Origin: an uncultured Hyphomicrobiales bacterium
Lineage (GTDB): Bacteria; Pseudomonadota; Alphaproteobacteria; Rhizobiales; Aestuariivirgaceae
Assembly: GCA_903930095.1 (NCBI GenBank)
Contig: CAIYXE010000436.1
Location: 1 to 12,771 of the forward strand
Reading direction: 5' to 3'
DNA: 12,771 bases
Program-made: the position numbers and the translations under genes
Notes under the pieces: generated by a model
Seen by the model: the letters and a program-made list of their open reading frames with translations, nothing else
What the model was told of the DNA's origin: nothing
Databases searched by the model: none
Shown: in pieces, positions 7,165-12,771 of the stretch
Position numbering within the stretch: the first letter of the stretch is position 1
Layout: each line of letters begins with the position of its first letter

Positions 7165-7284
7165 TGCTGGAGCTGGAGCATGGGGCAGACAACGAGGCGG
7201 CGCGCGACGTCACCAGGCTTGCCCTCAGGATGGCGGATCATGAGCGCAGCCTGATTCCTGGAAGGTGACAGCGCGGGCGAATAG
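7165..7284 (+). pseudogene. dctD: Degraded 3' fragment of dctD
   Basis: This matches the end of dctD (5578-5813) but is 116 bases shorter. It still reads in frame as a DctD-like peptide (ELEHGADNEAARDVTRL...ERSL) before losing the helix-turn-helix. The deletion lies between two CTGATC words (equivalents of 5664-5669 and 5781-5786). The match continues through the old stop context at 7282-7284. It has no start and no activator core. Confidence 0.88.
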
Positions 7285-7498
7285 GATCGCGCCCGATGGG
7301 TGGAAATCCACCCATGGCAAGACAGGCGATGTTTCCCTTTCCACCCAGGATAGAGGGAGGGGGCCATGAAGCGTGCTCTTGACTGCCGCCCAGGCTTGCC
7401 GAACCGTACAGGAGGGCTTTTCCTGACCTTTGACCGCAGCGGCCTTGAAGAGCCTGCAAGGCGGATGTGACATCGACATTCAATTCTGGGAGGAACAC
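7285..7498 (+). promoter_or_regulatory. Intergenic region before tctC2
   Basis: These 214 bases correspond to 5814-6026 and contain no gene. They hold a perfect 8-bp dyad near the 5' end (separate entry) and a strong ribosome binding site, GGGAGGA at 7488-7494, four bases before the tctC2 ATG. This is better than that of tctC1 and suggests higher translation of the second copy. No convincing -24/-12 or -35/-10 element was found by eye. Confidence 0.5.
7296..7315. promoter_or_regulatory. Perfect 8-bp dyad, candidate activator site (copy 2)
   Basis: ATGGGTGG, four bases, CCACCCAT: a perfect inverted repeat 12 bases past the old dctD stop and about 190 bases before the tctC2 start. Distance and symmetry suit an enhancer site for an NtrC-class dimer. 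The alternative is a hairpin that ended dctD transcription, but no T run follows. Confidence 0.45.
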
Positions 7499-8476
7499 AT
7501 GGCATTCTACAAGACGCTCCTCGGCCTTGCGGCCGGCACGGTTTTCGCGGTGTCGGGAGCTTTCGCACATTCCTATCCCGAGCGGCAGATCAACATGGTG
7601 GTGCCGTTCTCGGCCGGTGGACCGACGGATACGGTGGCGCGCCTGATCGCCGAGAAGATGTCGGCCGACCTCGGCCAGCAGATCGTGGTGGAAAATGTTG
7701 GCGGTGCAGGCGGAACGCTGGGCGCTGGCAAGGTGGCAACCGCCGAGCCCGACGGCTACACCGTGCTGCTGCACCACATCGGCATGGCGACCAGCGCCAC
7801 GCTCTATCGCAAGCTGGCCTATGACCCGCTCAACGCCTTCGAATATGTGGGCCTGGTGACGGAAGTGCCGATGACCATCGTGGCGCGCAAGGACTTTCCG
7901 CCCGGCGACTTCAAGTCCTTCATGGACCACGTGAAGGCCAATGCAGCGACGGTGACCATGGCCAATGCCGGAATCGGCGCGGCCTCGCACCTGTGCGGCA
8001 TGATGTTCATGAGCGCGATCGAGGCACAGTTGACGACCGTTCCCTACAAGGGCACGGGCCCCGCAATGACCGATCTCCTCGGTGGCCAGGTCGACTTCAT
8101 GTGCGACCAGACCACCAACACGACAGAGCAGATCAAGGGCGGCACCATCAAGGCCTATGCGGTGACGACGCCCGCGCGCCTTGCGATTCTGCCTGACTTG
8201 CCGACCGCAATCGAGAGCGGCCTTGCGGGCTTCGACGTTTCGGTCTGGCATGGCATCTATACGCCGAAAGGCACGCCGGCCGCGGTGAACGAGCGCCTGT
8301 CCGCCGCGCTGCAGAAGGCATTGGCCAACCCGGACGTGGTTGCGCGCTTTGCGGAACTCGGCACGGCGCCCTCCTCCGCCGCGGATGCAACGCCCGCGGC
8401 CCTCAATGCTAGGCTCGAGGCCGAGATCCCGCGCTGGAAGACGGTGATCGACAAGGCCGGCGTCTACGCCGACTGA
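7499..8476 (+). CDS. tctC: TTT transporter substrate-binding protein (consensus-like copy)
   Basis: Bug/TctC periplasmic solute receptor of 325 aa that would deliver a carboxylate to the TctAB membrane pair. Signal peptide at 1-23 ends AFA|H. Visible family motifs are PERQINMVVPF (27-37), GGAGGTLGAGKVA (68-80), PDGYTVLLH (84-92), YDPLNAFEYVG (108-118), PYKGTGPAMTDLLGG (182-196) and DFMCDQ (199-204). The tail WKTVIDKAGVY is typical of the family. ATG 7499 follows a strong GGGAGGA and starts the signal peptide. It is followed 87 bases later by tctB, with an intervening hairpin. It is the better candidate for the main receptor, since residues that changed in the upstream copy are kept here. The ligand cannot be named; tricarboxylates, dicarboxylates and other organic acids are all known for this family. 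Confidence 0.92.
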   Translation: MAFYKTLLGLAAGTVFAVSGAFAHSYPERQINMVVPFSAGGPTDTVARLIAEKMSADLGQQIVVENVGGAGGTLGAGKVATAEPDGYTVLLHHIGMATSATLYRKLAYDPLNAFEYVGLVTEVPMTIVARKDFPPGDFKSFMDHVKANAATVTMANAGIGAASHLCGMMFMSAIEAQLTTVPYKGTGPAMTDLLGGQVDFMCDQTTNTTEQIKGGTIKAYAVTTPARLAILPDLPTAIESGLAGFDVSVWHGIYTPKGTPAAVNERLSAALQKALANPDVVARFAELGTAPSSAADATPAALNARLEAEIPRWKTVIDKAGVYAD

Positions 8477-8481
8477 GTTTC

Positions 8482-8519
8482 GCGACAGACCCCGGCGCCC
8501 AGTGCCGGGGACTTGTCGT
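8482..8519 (+). promoter_or_regulatory. Intercistronic RNA hairpin between tctC2 and tctB
   Basis: CCCCGGC at 8490-8496 pairs exactly with GCCGGGG at 8504-8510 around a 7-base loop. An outer stem CGACA (8483-8487) pairs with TGTCG (8514-8518). No T tract follows, so it is more likely an mRNA-stabilising or partial-termination element that keeps the binding protein in excess over the membrane subunits. The equivalent sequence is deleted in copy 1. Confidence 0.55.
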
Positions 8520-8563
8520 CAAGGCCTTGCACGTCCTCACGGTACGGTGGAGTAATCTCCAGC

Positions 8564-9028
8564 ATGACACTCAAGAGCCTTGACGCAACGGATGCCATTG
8601 CGGGCGCGCTGTTCATCGCCTCCGGCCTGTTCTTCGGCGTGCAGGCGCTGAACCTCGAGCTCGGCACGGCTTTCAAGATGGGGCCGGGCTATTTTCCGCT
8701 GCTGCTGTCCGGCATCCTCATGCTGCTGGGGCTGGCGATCCTCGCTTCAGCCGTCAACAAGGCGGGGGGCGCAATCGGTGCATATGCCTGGCGGGGCATG
8801 ATGTTCATTCTTCCGGCGCCTGTGTTCTTCGGGCTCACCGTGCAGGGACTGGGCTTCGTGCCCGCAATCTTCCTGACGACGATCATCGCCGCCATGGCCT
8901 CCTTCAAGATGAGGCTGCACTGGGCGCTGCTGCTGGCCGTGGTGCTGACGGTCTTTTCCACACTGGTGTTCAGCTATGGGCTGGGCCTGCCGTTCCGCCG
9001 CTTCGGCCCCTGGCTTGCCTTCAGCTGA
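8564..9028 (+). CDS. tctB: TTT transporter small membrane subunit TctB
   Basis: Small integral membrane protein of 154 aa, typical for TctB, the partner of TctA in secondary, membrane-potential-driven carboxylate uptake. Hydrophobic segments lie at about 11-29, 44-62, 78-93, 97-112 and 119-139. The family motif MGPGYFP is at 39-45. I start at ATG 8564 (MTLKSLDATD), preceded by GGTGGAG with an 11-base spacer; an earlier in-frame start at 8513 would fall in the hairpin region. The first ~160 bases are also present as a degraded copy at 7019-7164. tctA follows after 12 bases, so the two are almost certainly cotranscribed. Confidence 0.92.
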   Translation: MTLKSLDATDAIAGALFIASGLFFGVQALNLELGTAFKMGPGYFPLLLSGILMLLGLAILASAVNKAGGAIGAYAWRGMMFILPAPVFFGLTVQGLGFVPAIFLTTIIAAMASFKMRLHWALLLAVVLTVFSTLVFSYGLGLPFRRFGPWLAFS

Positions 9029-9040
9029 GGACGGCGCGGC

Positions 9041-10546
9041 ATGGACCTCCTCTCGAACCTCGCCCTGGGCTTTGCCACCGCCGCCTCGCCTGAGAACCTG
9101 CTGTTCTGCCTGATCGGTGTCATCCTCGGAACGCTGATCGGCGTGCTGCCGGGGATCGGCGCCACGGCGACGATCGCCATGCTGCTGCCGATCACCTTCC
9201 AGCTGGAGCCCGTTTCCTCCCTCATCATGCTGGCCGGAATCTATTACGGGGCGCAGTACGGCGGGTCGACAACGGCCATCCTCATCAACATGCCGGGCGA
9301 ATCCTCTTCCGCCGTCACCGCCATCGACGGCTATCAGATGGCGCGGCGCGGCAAGGCGGGAACGGCGCTGGCGGTGGCGGCACTGGGTTCATTCTTCGCC
9401 GGAACGGTCGCCACATTGCTGGTGGCGATCTTCGCGCCACCCTTGACCGTCATTGCGCTGAAATTCGGCGCGGCGGAGTATTTCTCGCTGATGGTGCTGG
9501 GGCTCGTCTCCGCCATTGCACTGGCGCATGGGTCGATCCTGAAGGCGCTGGCCATGGTGGTGCTGGGGCTGCTGCTGGGCCTTGTCGGCACCGACATCTA
9601 CAGCGGCACGCCGCGCTTCAACCTGGGTGTCACCGAATATGCCGACGGGCTGAATTTCGTGGCGCTTGCGGTGGGCGTCTTCGGCATTGCGGAAATCCTC
9701 CGCAACCTCGAGGGCGGCCAGGACCGCAGCGTGCTGGGCACGAGGCTCACCGGCCTGTTCCCCTCCCGCGAGGACCTGAAGGCCATGATAGCGCCGATGC
9801 TGCGCGGAACGGCCATCGGCTCGGCGCTGGGCATTCTGCCTGGCGGCGGCGCCATCCTCGCGGCCTTCGCCTCCTACACGGTTGAGAAGAAACTGTCGAA
9901 GACGCCCGAAGAATTCGGCCGCGGCGCCATTGCGGGCGTGGCGGGGCCAGAATCGGCCAACAATGCCGGGGCGCAGACCTCCTTCATCCCGCTGCTGACG
10001 CTGGGCATTCCGGCCAATCCGGTGATGGCGCTGATGGTGGGGGCCATGATCATCCAGGGCATCGTGCCGGGTCCCAACGTCGCGGCTGAACAGCCCGCGC
10101 TGTTCTGGGGCATCATCGCCTCGATGTGGATCGGCAACCTGATGCTGGTGGTGCTGAACCTGCCGCTGATCGGGCTGTGGGTGAAGCTGCTGAAGGTGCC
10201 CTACCACGTGCTGTTTCCCATCATCATGGTGTTCTGCTCGATCGGCGTCTACAGCGTGAACGCCAATGTCTATGACCTCTATGCGGTCGCCTTCTTCGGG
10301 CTGCTTGGCTATGTTCTGCTGAAGCTCAGATGTGAGCCGGCACCCCTGCTGCTGGGCTTTGTGCTGGGTCCGATGCTGGAGGAAAACCTCCGCCGCGCCA
10401 TGATCCTCGGCCGCGGCGACCCGACGACCTTCCTCACCCGGCCCATCAGCCTTGCCCTGCTGCTGATGGCGGTGGCGGTGCTGGTGATCGTGCTCCTGCC
10501 GCAGGTGAGGAAGAAGCGCGCTGAGGTATTCGTCGAGGGCGAGTGA
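9041..10546 (+). CDS. tctA: TTT transporter large membrane subunit TctA
   Basis: Polytopic membrane protein of 501 aa, the usual length, with about a dozen hydrophobic segments. It forms the translocation path for the carboxylate delivered by TctC. The two family signatures of the internal repeat are present: GVLPGIG (34-40) with YGGSTTAILINMPGE (73-87) in the first half, and GILPGGGAI (264-272) with AGPESANNA (301-309) and LTLGIPANP (329-337) in the second. ATG 9041 has GAGGA upstream and follows tctB by 12 bases. The gene is complete and was not part of the duplication, so one TctAB pair must serve both binding proteins, unless others exist elsewhere. It ends 16 bases from the convergent Sel1-repeat gene, with no clear terminator. 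Confidence 0.95.
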   Translation: MDLLSNLALGFATAASPENLLFCLIGVILGTLIGVLPGIGATATIAMLLPITFQLEPVSSLIMLAGIYYGAQYGGSTTAILINMPGESSSAVTAIDGYQMARRGKAGTALAVAALGSFFAGTVATLLVAIFAPPLTVIALKFGAAEYFSLMVLGLVSAIALAHGSILKALAMVVLGLLLGLVGTDIYSGTPRFNLGVTEYADGLNFVALAVGVFGIAEILRNLEGGQDRSVLGTRLTGLFPSREDLKAMIAPMLRGTAIGSALGILPGGGAILAAFASYTVEKKLSKTPEEFGRGAIAGVAGPESANNAGAQTSFIPLLTLGIPANPVMALMVGAMIIQGIVPGPNVAAEQPALFWGIIASMWIGNLMLVVLNLPLIGLWVKLLKVPYHVLFPIIMVFCSIGVYSVNANVYDLYAVAFFGLLGYVLLKLRCEPAPLLLGFVLGPMLEENLRRAMILGRGDPTTFLTRPISLALLLMAVAVLVIVLLPQVRKKRAEVFVEGE

Positions 10547-10562
10547 TGCCGGGGGGCCTTGT

Positions 10563-11144
10563 TCAGCGTGGCACGATCTCATCCGGATCGAGCACTGTCC
10601 AGCGCGGCCGTGGCGTCCAGCCCGGGTAGATGCAGCGCTGGAGGCGGCAGGTGAACTGGCGGGGATGGCGTTCATGCCAGGACACCGCTGCATCCTCCAT
10701 GCGGTGGCGCTGCGCGGGGCTGATCTGGAGCCGGTGCTGATCCCTGAGGATGGCGGCGCGCGGGTGGCCTCCCGCGGCGGCGAGATTGAACCAGAAGAAG
10801 GCGGCGGAGGGATTCTGCCGCACGCCGCGGCCGCGGCCATAGAAGCGGCCCACCATGTATTGCGCATCGACGAGGCCGGCATGGGCGGCCTTCTTGTACC
10901 ACGACAGGGCGCGGGTGAAGTCCTGCGGCAGGCCACGGCCATCATCATACATGACGGCAACAGCGAATTGCGCGAGAACATTCCCGTCCCGGGCCAGCGG
11001 CTGCATGACGGCGGCGGCGGCGGTGTAGTCGCCGCGCCAATAGAGGTTGGTTCCCCTTCTGACGTCATCGGCCGGGGCGGGGCCCGCTGCCAGAAGCAGC
11101 AGGGCGATGGCGAAAAACAGTCTCTTCGGCGCAGCGTTTACCAT
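10563..11144 (-). CDS. Secreted Sel1-repeat (TPR-like) protein
   Basis: Protein of 193 aa with a signal peptide (1-25, PKRLFFAIALLLLAAGPAPA then DD), so periplasmic. Two Sel1-like repeats are clear: 55-90 (MYDDGRGLPQDFTRALSWYKKAA) and 91-126 (FYGRGRGVRQNPSAAFFWFNLAA). A degenerate preceding repeat lies at about 28-54 and a capping helix with ISPAQ (141-145). Cys166 and Cys171 may form a disulfide. Sel1 repeats are alpha-alpha solenoids used for protein-protein contacts, and no catalytic role is evident. The frame extends back to 11219; I start at 11144 because it begins the signal peptide, although the ribosome binding site is weak. It is convergent with tctA and divergent from dhaL, so probably a single-gene unit. 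Function unknown. Confidence 0.82.
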   Translation of the reverse strand: MVNAAPKRLFFAIALLLLAAGPAPADDVRRGTNLYWRGDYTAAAAVMQPLARDGNVLAQFAVAVMYDDGRGLPQDFTRALSWYKKAAHAGLVDAQYMVGRFYGRGRGVRQNPSAAFFWFNLAAAGGHPRAAILRDQHRLQISPAQRHRMEDAAVSWHERHPRQFTCRLQRCIYPGWTPRPRWTVLDPDEIVPR

Positions 11145-11218
11145 GACGGAATCATAGGTGATTCTCCACCACAGCGGGAGAGCCGAGTTTTGTGCGCCTG
11201 CGAAGCAGGTGGCTTGCA

Positions 11219-11259
11219 TGTTTAGTGAACTCGTGATCAGTAAACAGAAACACTAAACA
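11219..11259 (+). promoter_or_regulatory. Candidate triple operator upstream of dhaL
   Basis: Three copies of one 9-base motif occur within 41 bases: TGTTTAGTG (11219-11227, inverted), CAGTAAACA (11238-11246) and CACTAAACA (11251-11259). The first and third are exact reverse complements and the second differs at one base. The direct pair is 13 bases apart. Such clusters are typical of repressor-controlled sugar operons (DeoR-type regulators are one option), and this AT-rich block is where the dhaL promoter should be. The dhaL ribosome binding site AGGA (11261-11264) follows directly. Confidence 0.55.
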
Positions 11260-11273
11260 CAGGACGAAGCCTC

Positions 11274-11876
11274 ATGGCCCCTCCCCTCGATTCCCTTCTC
11301 GATGTGGTCGCGGCGCGGATCATTGCCGCGGCGGACGAACTGACGGCCCTCGATTCGGCCATCGGCGATGCCGACCACGGCCTCAACATGAAGCGCGGCT
11401 TCGAGGCGGTGCTGGCGGAGCGGGCGGCGATCCTGGCCAAGCCGCTGGGCGAGGCGCTGAAGACCGTGGGCATGACGCTGGTGATGAAAGTGGGCGGGGC
11501 TTCAGGGCCGCTCTACGGCACGCTGTTCATGACGCTCGGCAAGGAGCTGCCGGAAGATCCCGCGGTGGCGGACCTCGCGCGCGCCCTGCATGGGGCCATC
11601 GATGCGCTGAAGGCGCGCGGCAAGGCGGATTTCGACAACAAGACCATGCTGGACGTGCTGGGGCCGGTTGCCACGCATCTTGGCGGCGGCGGCGCCAGCT
11701 TCGCAAGCGTCAGGGCGCTTGCCGCGGAGCGGGCCCAGGCGACAGTGCCCATGAAGGCAATCAAGGGCCGCGCCTCCTTCCTGGGTGACAGGTCCATCGG
11801 CCACATGGACCCCGGTGCGCGCTCCAGCCAGATCATGATCGAGGCGGTATGCGACGTGCTGGAGGGCCGGGCATGA
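11274..11876 (+). CDS. dhaL: PEP-dependent dihydroxyacetone kinase, ADP-binding subunit DhaL
   Basis: Protein of 200 aa, normal for DhaL. In the PTS-type enzyme, DhaL holds ADP as a fixed cofactor, is rephosphorylated by DhaM and passes phosphate to the sugar on DhaK. The Mg-nucleotide motif LDSAIGDADHGLNMKRG (26-42) supplies the Asp residues (27, 32, 34) and His35. GGASGPLYG (74-82), KTMLD (123-127) and GRASFLGDRSIGHMDPGA (165-182) are the other family signatures. ATG 11274 has AGGA nine bases upstream. It is the first gene of a tightly overlapping unit with dhaM, HPr and EI. No dhaK precedes it; it may lie downstream or elsewhere, or the acceptor may be a related sugar kinase. Confidence 0.93.
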   Translation: MAPPLDSLLDVVAARIIAAADELTALDSAIGDADHGLNMKRGFEAVLAERAAILAKPLGEALKTVGMTLVMKVGGASGPLYGTLFMTLGKELPEDPAVADLARALHGAIDALKARGKADFDNKTMLDVLGPVATHLGGGGASFASVRALAAERAQATVPMKAIKGRASFLGDRSIGHMDPGARSSQIMIEAVCDVLEGRA

Positions 11877-12259
11877 CGGTGGGAATCGTCATCGTGTCGC
11901 ACTCGCCGGACGTCGCCAGGGGTGCGGCCGACATGGTGCGCCAGATGGTGGGCGACGAGGTGCCGCTGGGCTTCTGCGGCGGCAATCCCGATGGCGGGCT
12001 GGGCACCAGCGTCGAGAAGATCATGGCGGCCATCGACCAGGCATGGTCGGAGGACGGCGTCGCCATTCTCGTCGACCTCGGCGGGGCCGAGACCAACAGC
12101 GAGATGGCGATCGAGATGCTGCCCGCCGAACGCCAGGCGAAGATCGTGATCTGCAATGCGCCGGTGGTCGAGGGCGCGGTGATGGCGGCAACGGAAGCCT
12201 GGGGCGGCGGGTCACTCGCCGACGTGAAGCGCACGGCAGAGGAGCTTTCGGCACAATGA
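11873..12259 (+). CDS. dhaM: DhaM phosphotransfer subunit, EIIA domain only
   Basis: Protein of 128 aa forming a single EIIA-mannose-like domain. His10 in IVIVSHSPDVA (5-15) is the phosphorylated residue. GGNPDGGLGTSVEKIM, AILVDLGGAETNSEMA and ICNAPVVEGAVMAA match DhaM. It would accept phosphate from HPr and charge the ADP on DhaL. In some bacteria DhaM is a long EIIA-HPr-EI fusion; here the three parts are separate genes in that same order. It starts by ATGA overlap with dhaL and ends by overlap with the HPr gene, so translation is coupled. An upstream in-frame start at 11849 is disfavoured because it lies inside dhaL and only adds an unconserved leader. Confidence 0.92.
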   Translation: MTVGIVIVSHSPDVARGAADMVRQMVGDEVPLGFCGGNPDGGLGTSVEKIMAAIDQAWSEDGVAILVDLGGAETNSEMAIEMLPAERQAKIVICNAPVVEGAVMAATEAWGGGSLADVKRTAEELSAQ

Positions 12260-12549
12260 GCACGACGGCTGAAGGATCGGTGGTGATCACCCACGGCGTG
12301 GGCCTTCACGCAAGACCCTCGGTGAAGCTGACCAAGCTTGCCAAGGGGTTTTCCTCGGTGATCGAGATCGCGGGGGCGGCGGACGGTCCGTGGATCGACG
12401 CCAAGAGCATCGTCAAGGTGATGGCGATGAAGGCCAGGCAGAATGCCACGCTCCACGTGCGCGCCTCGGGCGGGGATGCACAGGCGGCGGTCGACGCGGT
12501 GACGGACCTCGTCAGGCGCGACTTCGACGAAGCGGCCGATGGGCACTAG
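12256..12549 (+). CDS. HPr-family phosphocarrier protein
   Basis: Protein of 97 aa, slightly longer than typical HPr (~85-90). The active site is HGVGLHARPSVKL with His18, which takes phosphate from Enzyme I. The second conserved block, DAKSIVKVMAMKA, places Ser51 where the regulatory Ser46 of Gram-positive HPr lies. It overlaps the dhaM stop (ATGA), and the following EI gene begins inside it. Its position makes it the likely dedicated carrier to DhaM rather than the general PtsH, but sharing with other PTS routes cannot be excluded. The symbol is left blank because ptsH would imply the housekeeping copy. Confidence 0.9.
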   Translation: MSTTAEGSVVITHGVGLHARPSVKLTKLAKGFSSVIEIAGAADGPWIDAKSIVKVMAMKARQNATLHVRASGGDAQAAVDAVTDLVRRDFDEAADGH

Positions 12550-12771
12550 CTTTCACGGCACGGGCGCCTCGGACGGGCTCTGGATGGGCCCGGTGCGGCA
12601 GCTCGGGCGCGCGGCAAGAGCAGAACGCCGTGCGGGGAGCCCTGATGCCGAGCACCAGCTGCTGCGGCATGCGATTGCGCTCGCCATCGACGAGATTGCC
12701 GCATTGATGGCGCGTGTCGAGGGCGAGGCGCAGGACATGCTGGCCTTCCAGCTTGCCATGCTGGAGGACGA
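12539..12771 (+). CDS. PTS Enzyme I (PEP-protein phosphotransferase), N-terminal part, cut by window edge
   Basis: ATG 12539 overlaps the end of the HPr gene by 11 bases, and the frame is open to the last base, giving 77 residues. The start MGTSFHGTGASDGLWMGPV fits the Enzyme I N-terminal pattern G..AS.G...G.V. A helical, Ala/Glu-rich region follows, as in the HPr-binding domain. The active-site His and the PEP-binding domain would lie beyond the window. Enzyme I autophosphorylates from PEP and charges HPr. Following dhaM and HPr, it is expected to start the relay to DhaL. The rest of the gene, and whether dhaK follows, cannot be seen. Confidence 0.8.
   Translation, partial: MGTSFHGTGASDGLWMGPVRQLGRAARAERRAGSPDAEHQLLRHAIALAIDEIAALMARVEGEAQDMLAFQLAMLED

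Larger units (their letters stand above)
7165..8723 (+). repeat. Tandem duplication, copy 2 (dctD remnant, tctC2, tctB 5' part)
   Basis: Second copy of the ~1.6 kb unit, 1559 bases, joined head to tail to copy 1 at 7165. It carries the decayed dctD end but the better preserved tctC, spacer hairpin and tctB start, and runs into the rest of tctB and tctA. The length difference of 28 bases is fully accounted for by the dctD deletion (116), intergenic difference (1), tctC-tctB deletion (73) and tctB gaps (14). Confidence 0.9.

Noticed and set aside
10547..10562. Terminator between tctA and the convergent Sel1-repeat gene
   Set aside because: There are only 16 bases, with a G run but no stem and no T tract.
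9389..11068. Minus-strand frame of 559 codons opposite tctA and in the Sel1-repeat gene region
   Set aside because: It spans two well-supported genes in the wrong frame, with low-complexity His/Gln/Arg composition.
1..12771. tRNA, rRNA, CRISPR array, insertion sequence or prophage
   Set aside because: I saw no cloverleaf-like sequence, regularly spaced repeats, transposase motifs or terminal inverted repeats; the only large repeat is the tandem duplication.

Overview
The window looks like chromosomal DNA from a high-GC Gram-negative bacterium, most likely an alphaproteobacterium. The reasons are a DctB/DctD-type sensor and NtrC-class regulator, a tripartite tricarboxylate (TTT) transporter with a Bug/TctC binding protein, a PTS-linked dihydroxyacetone-kinase cluster (dhaL-dhaM-HPr-EI), and GC-rich coding with tight ATGA overlaps. 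The genus cannot be fixed from the sequence. The first ~1.06 kb is visibly less GC-rich (about half GC in the lines I counted) and encodes the C-terminal part of a protein I do not recognise; it may be accessory DNA.

Layout. 1-1059 (+): unknown protein, open at the left edge. 1165-2337 (-): Tat-exported M14 zinc carboxypeptidase-fold enzyme of the succinylglutamate desuccinylase/aspartoacylase group. 2338-2637: divergent regulatory region with an AT-rich inverted repeat. 2638-5813 (+): dctB-like sensor kinase and dctD-like sigma54 activator, overlapping by 4 bases. 5814-10546 (+): a TTT transport locus, tctC1, degraded tctB and dctD fragments, tctC2, tctB, tctA. 10563-11144 (-): secreted Sel1-repeat protein. 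11274 to the right edge (+): dhaL, dhaM (EIIA domain only), a stand-alone HPr and the start of an Enzyme I gene.

The main finding is a decaying tandem duplication of about 1.6 kb inside the transport locus. The unit runs from the 3' part of dctD through tctC into the 5' part of tctB. Its endpoints are a 12-base word shared by dctD (5578-5589) and tctB (8724-8735), and the same word with one mismatch sits at the join between copies (7165-7176). This is what unequal recombination at microhomology would leave. The outer dctD and tctB stayed intact while the internal partial copies (7019-7164 and 7165-7284) decayed. tctC survived as two intact genes, about 80% identical in protein by my hand count, with a 3' third that is far more alike than the rest and may reflect gene conversion.

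Working model: the DctB/DctD-like pair senses an external carboxylate and drives the TTT genes. Two periplasmic binding proteins could feed one TctAB membrane pair. The divergent exported deacylase could release the carboxylate in the periplasm. The dha genes form a separate phosphorelay (PEP to EI to HPr to DhaM to DhaL) with no dhaK in view.
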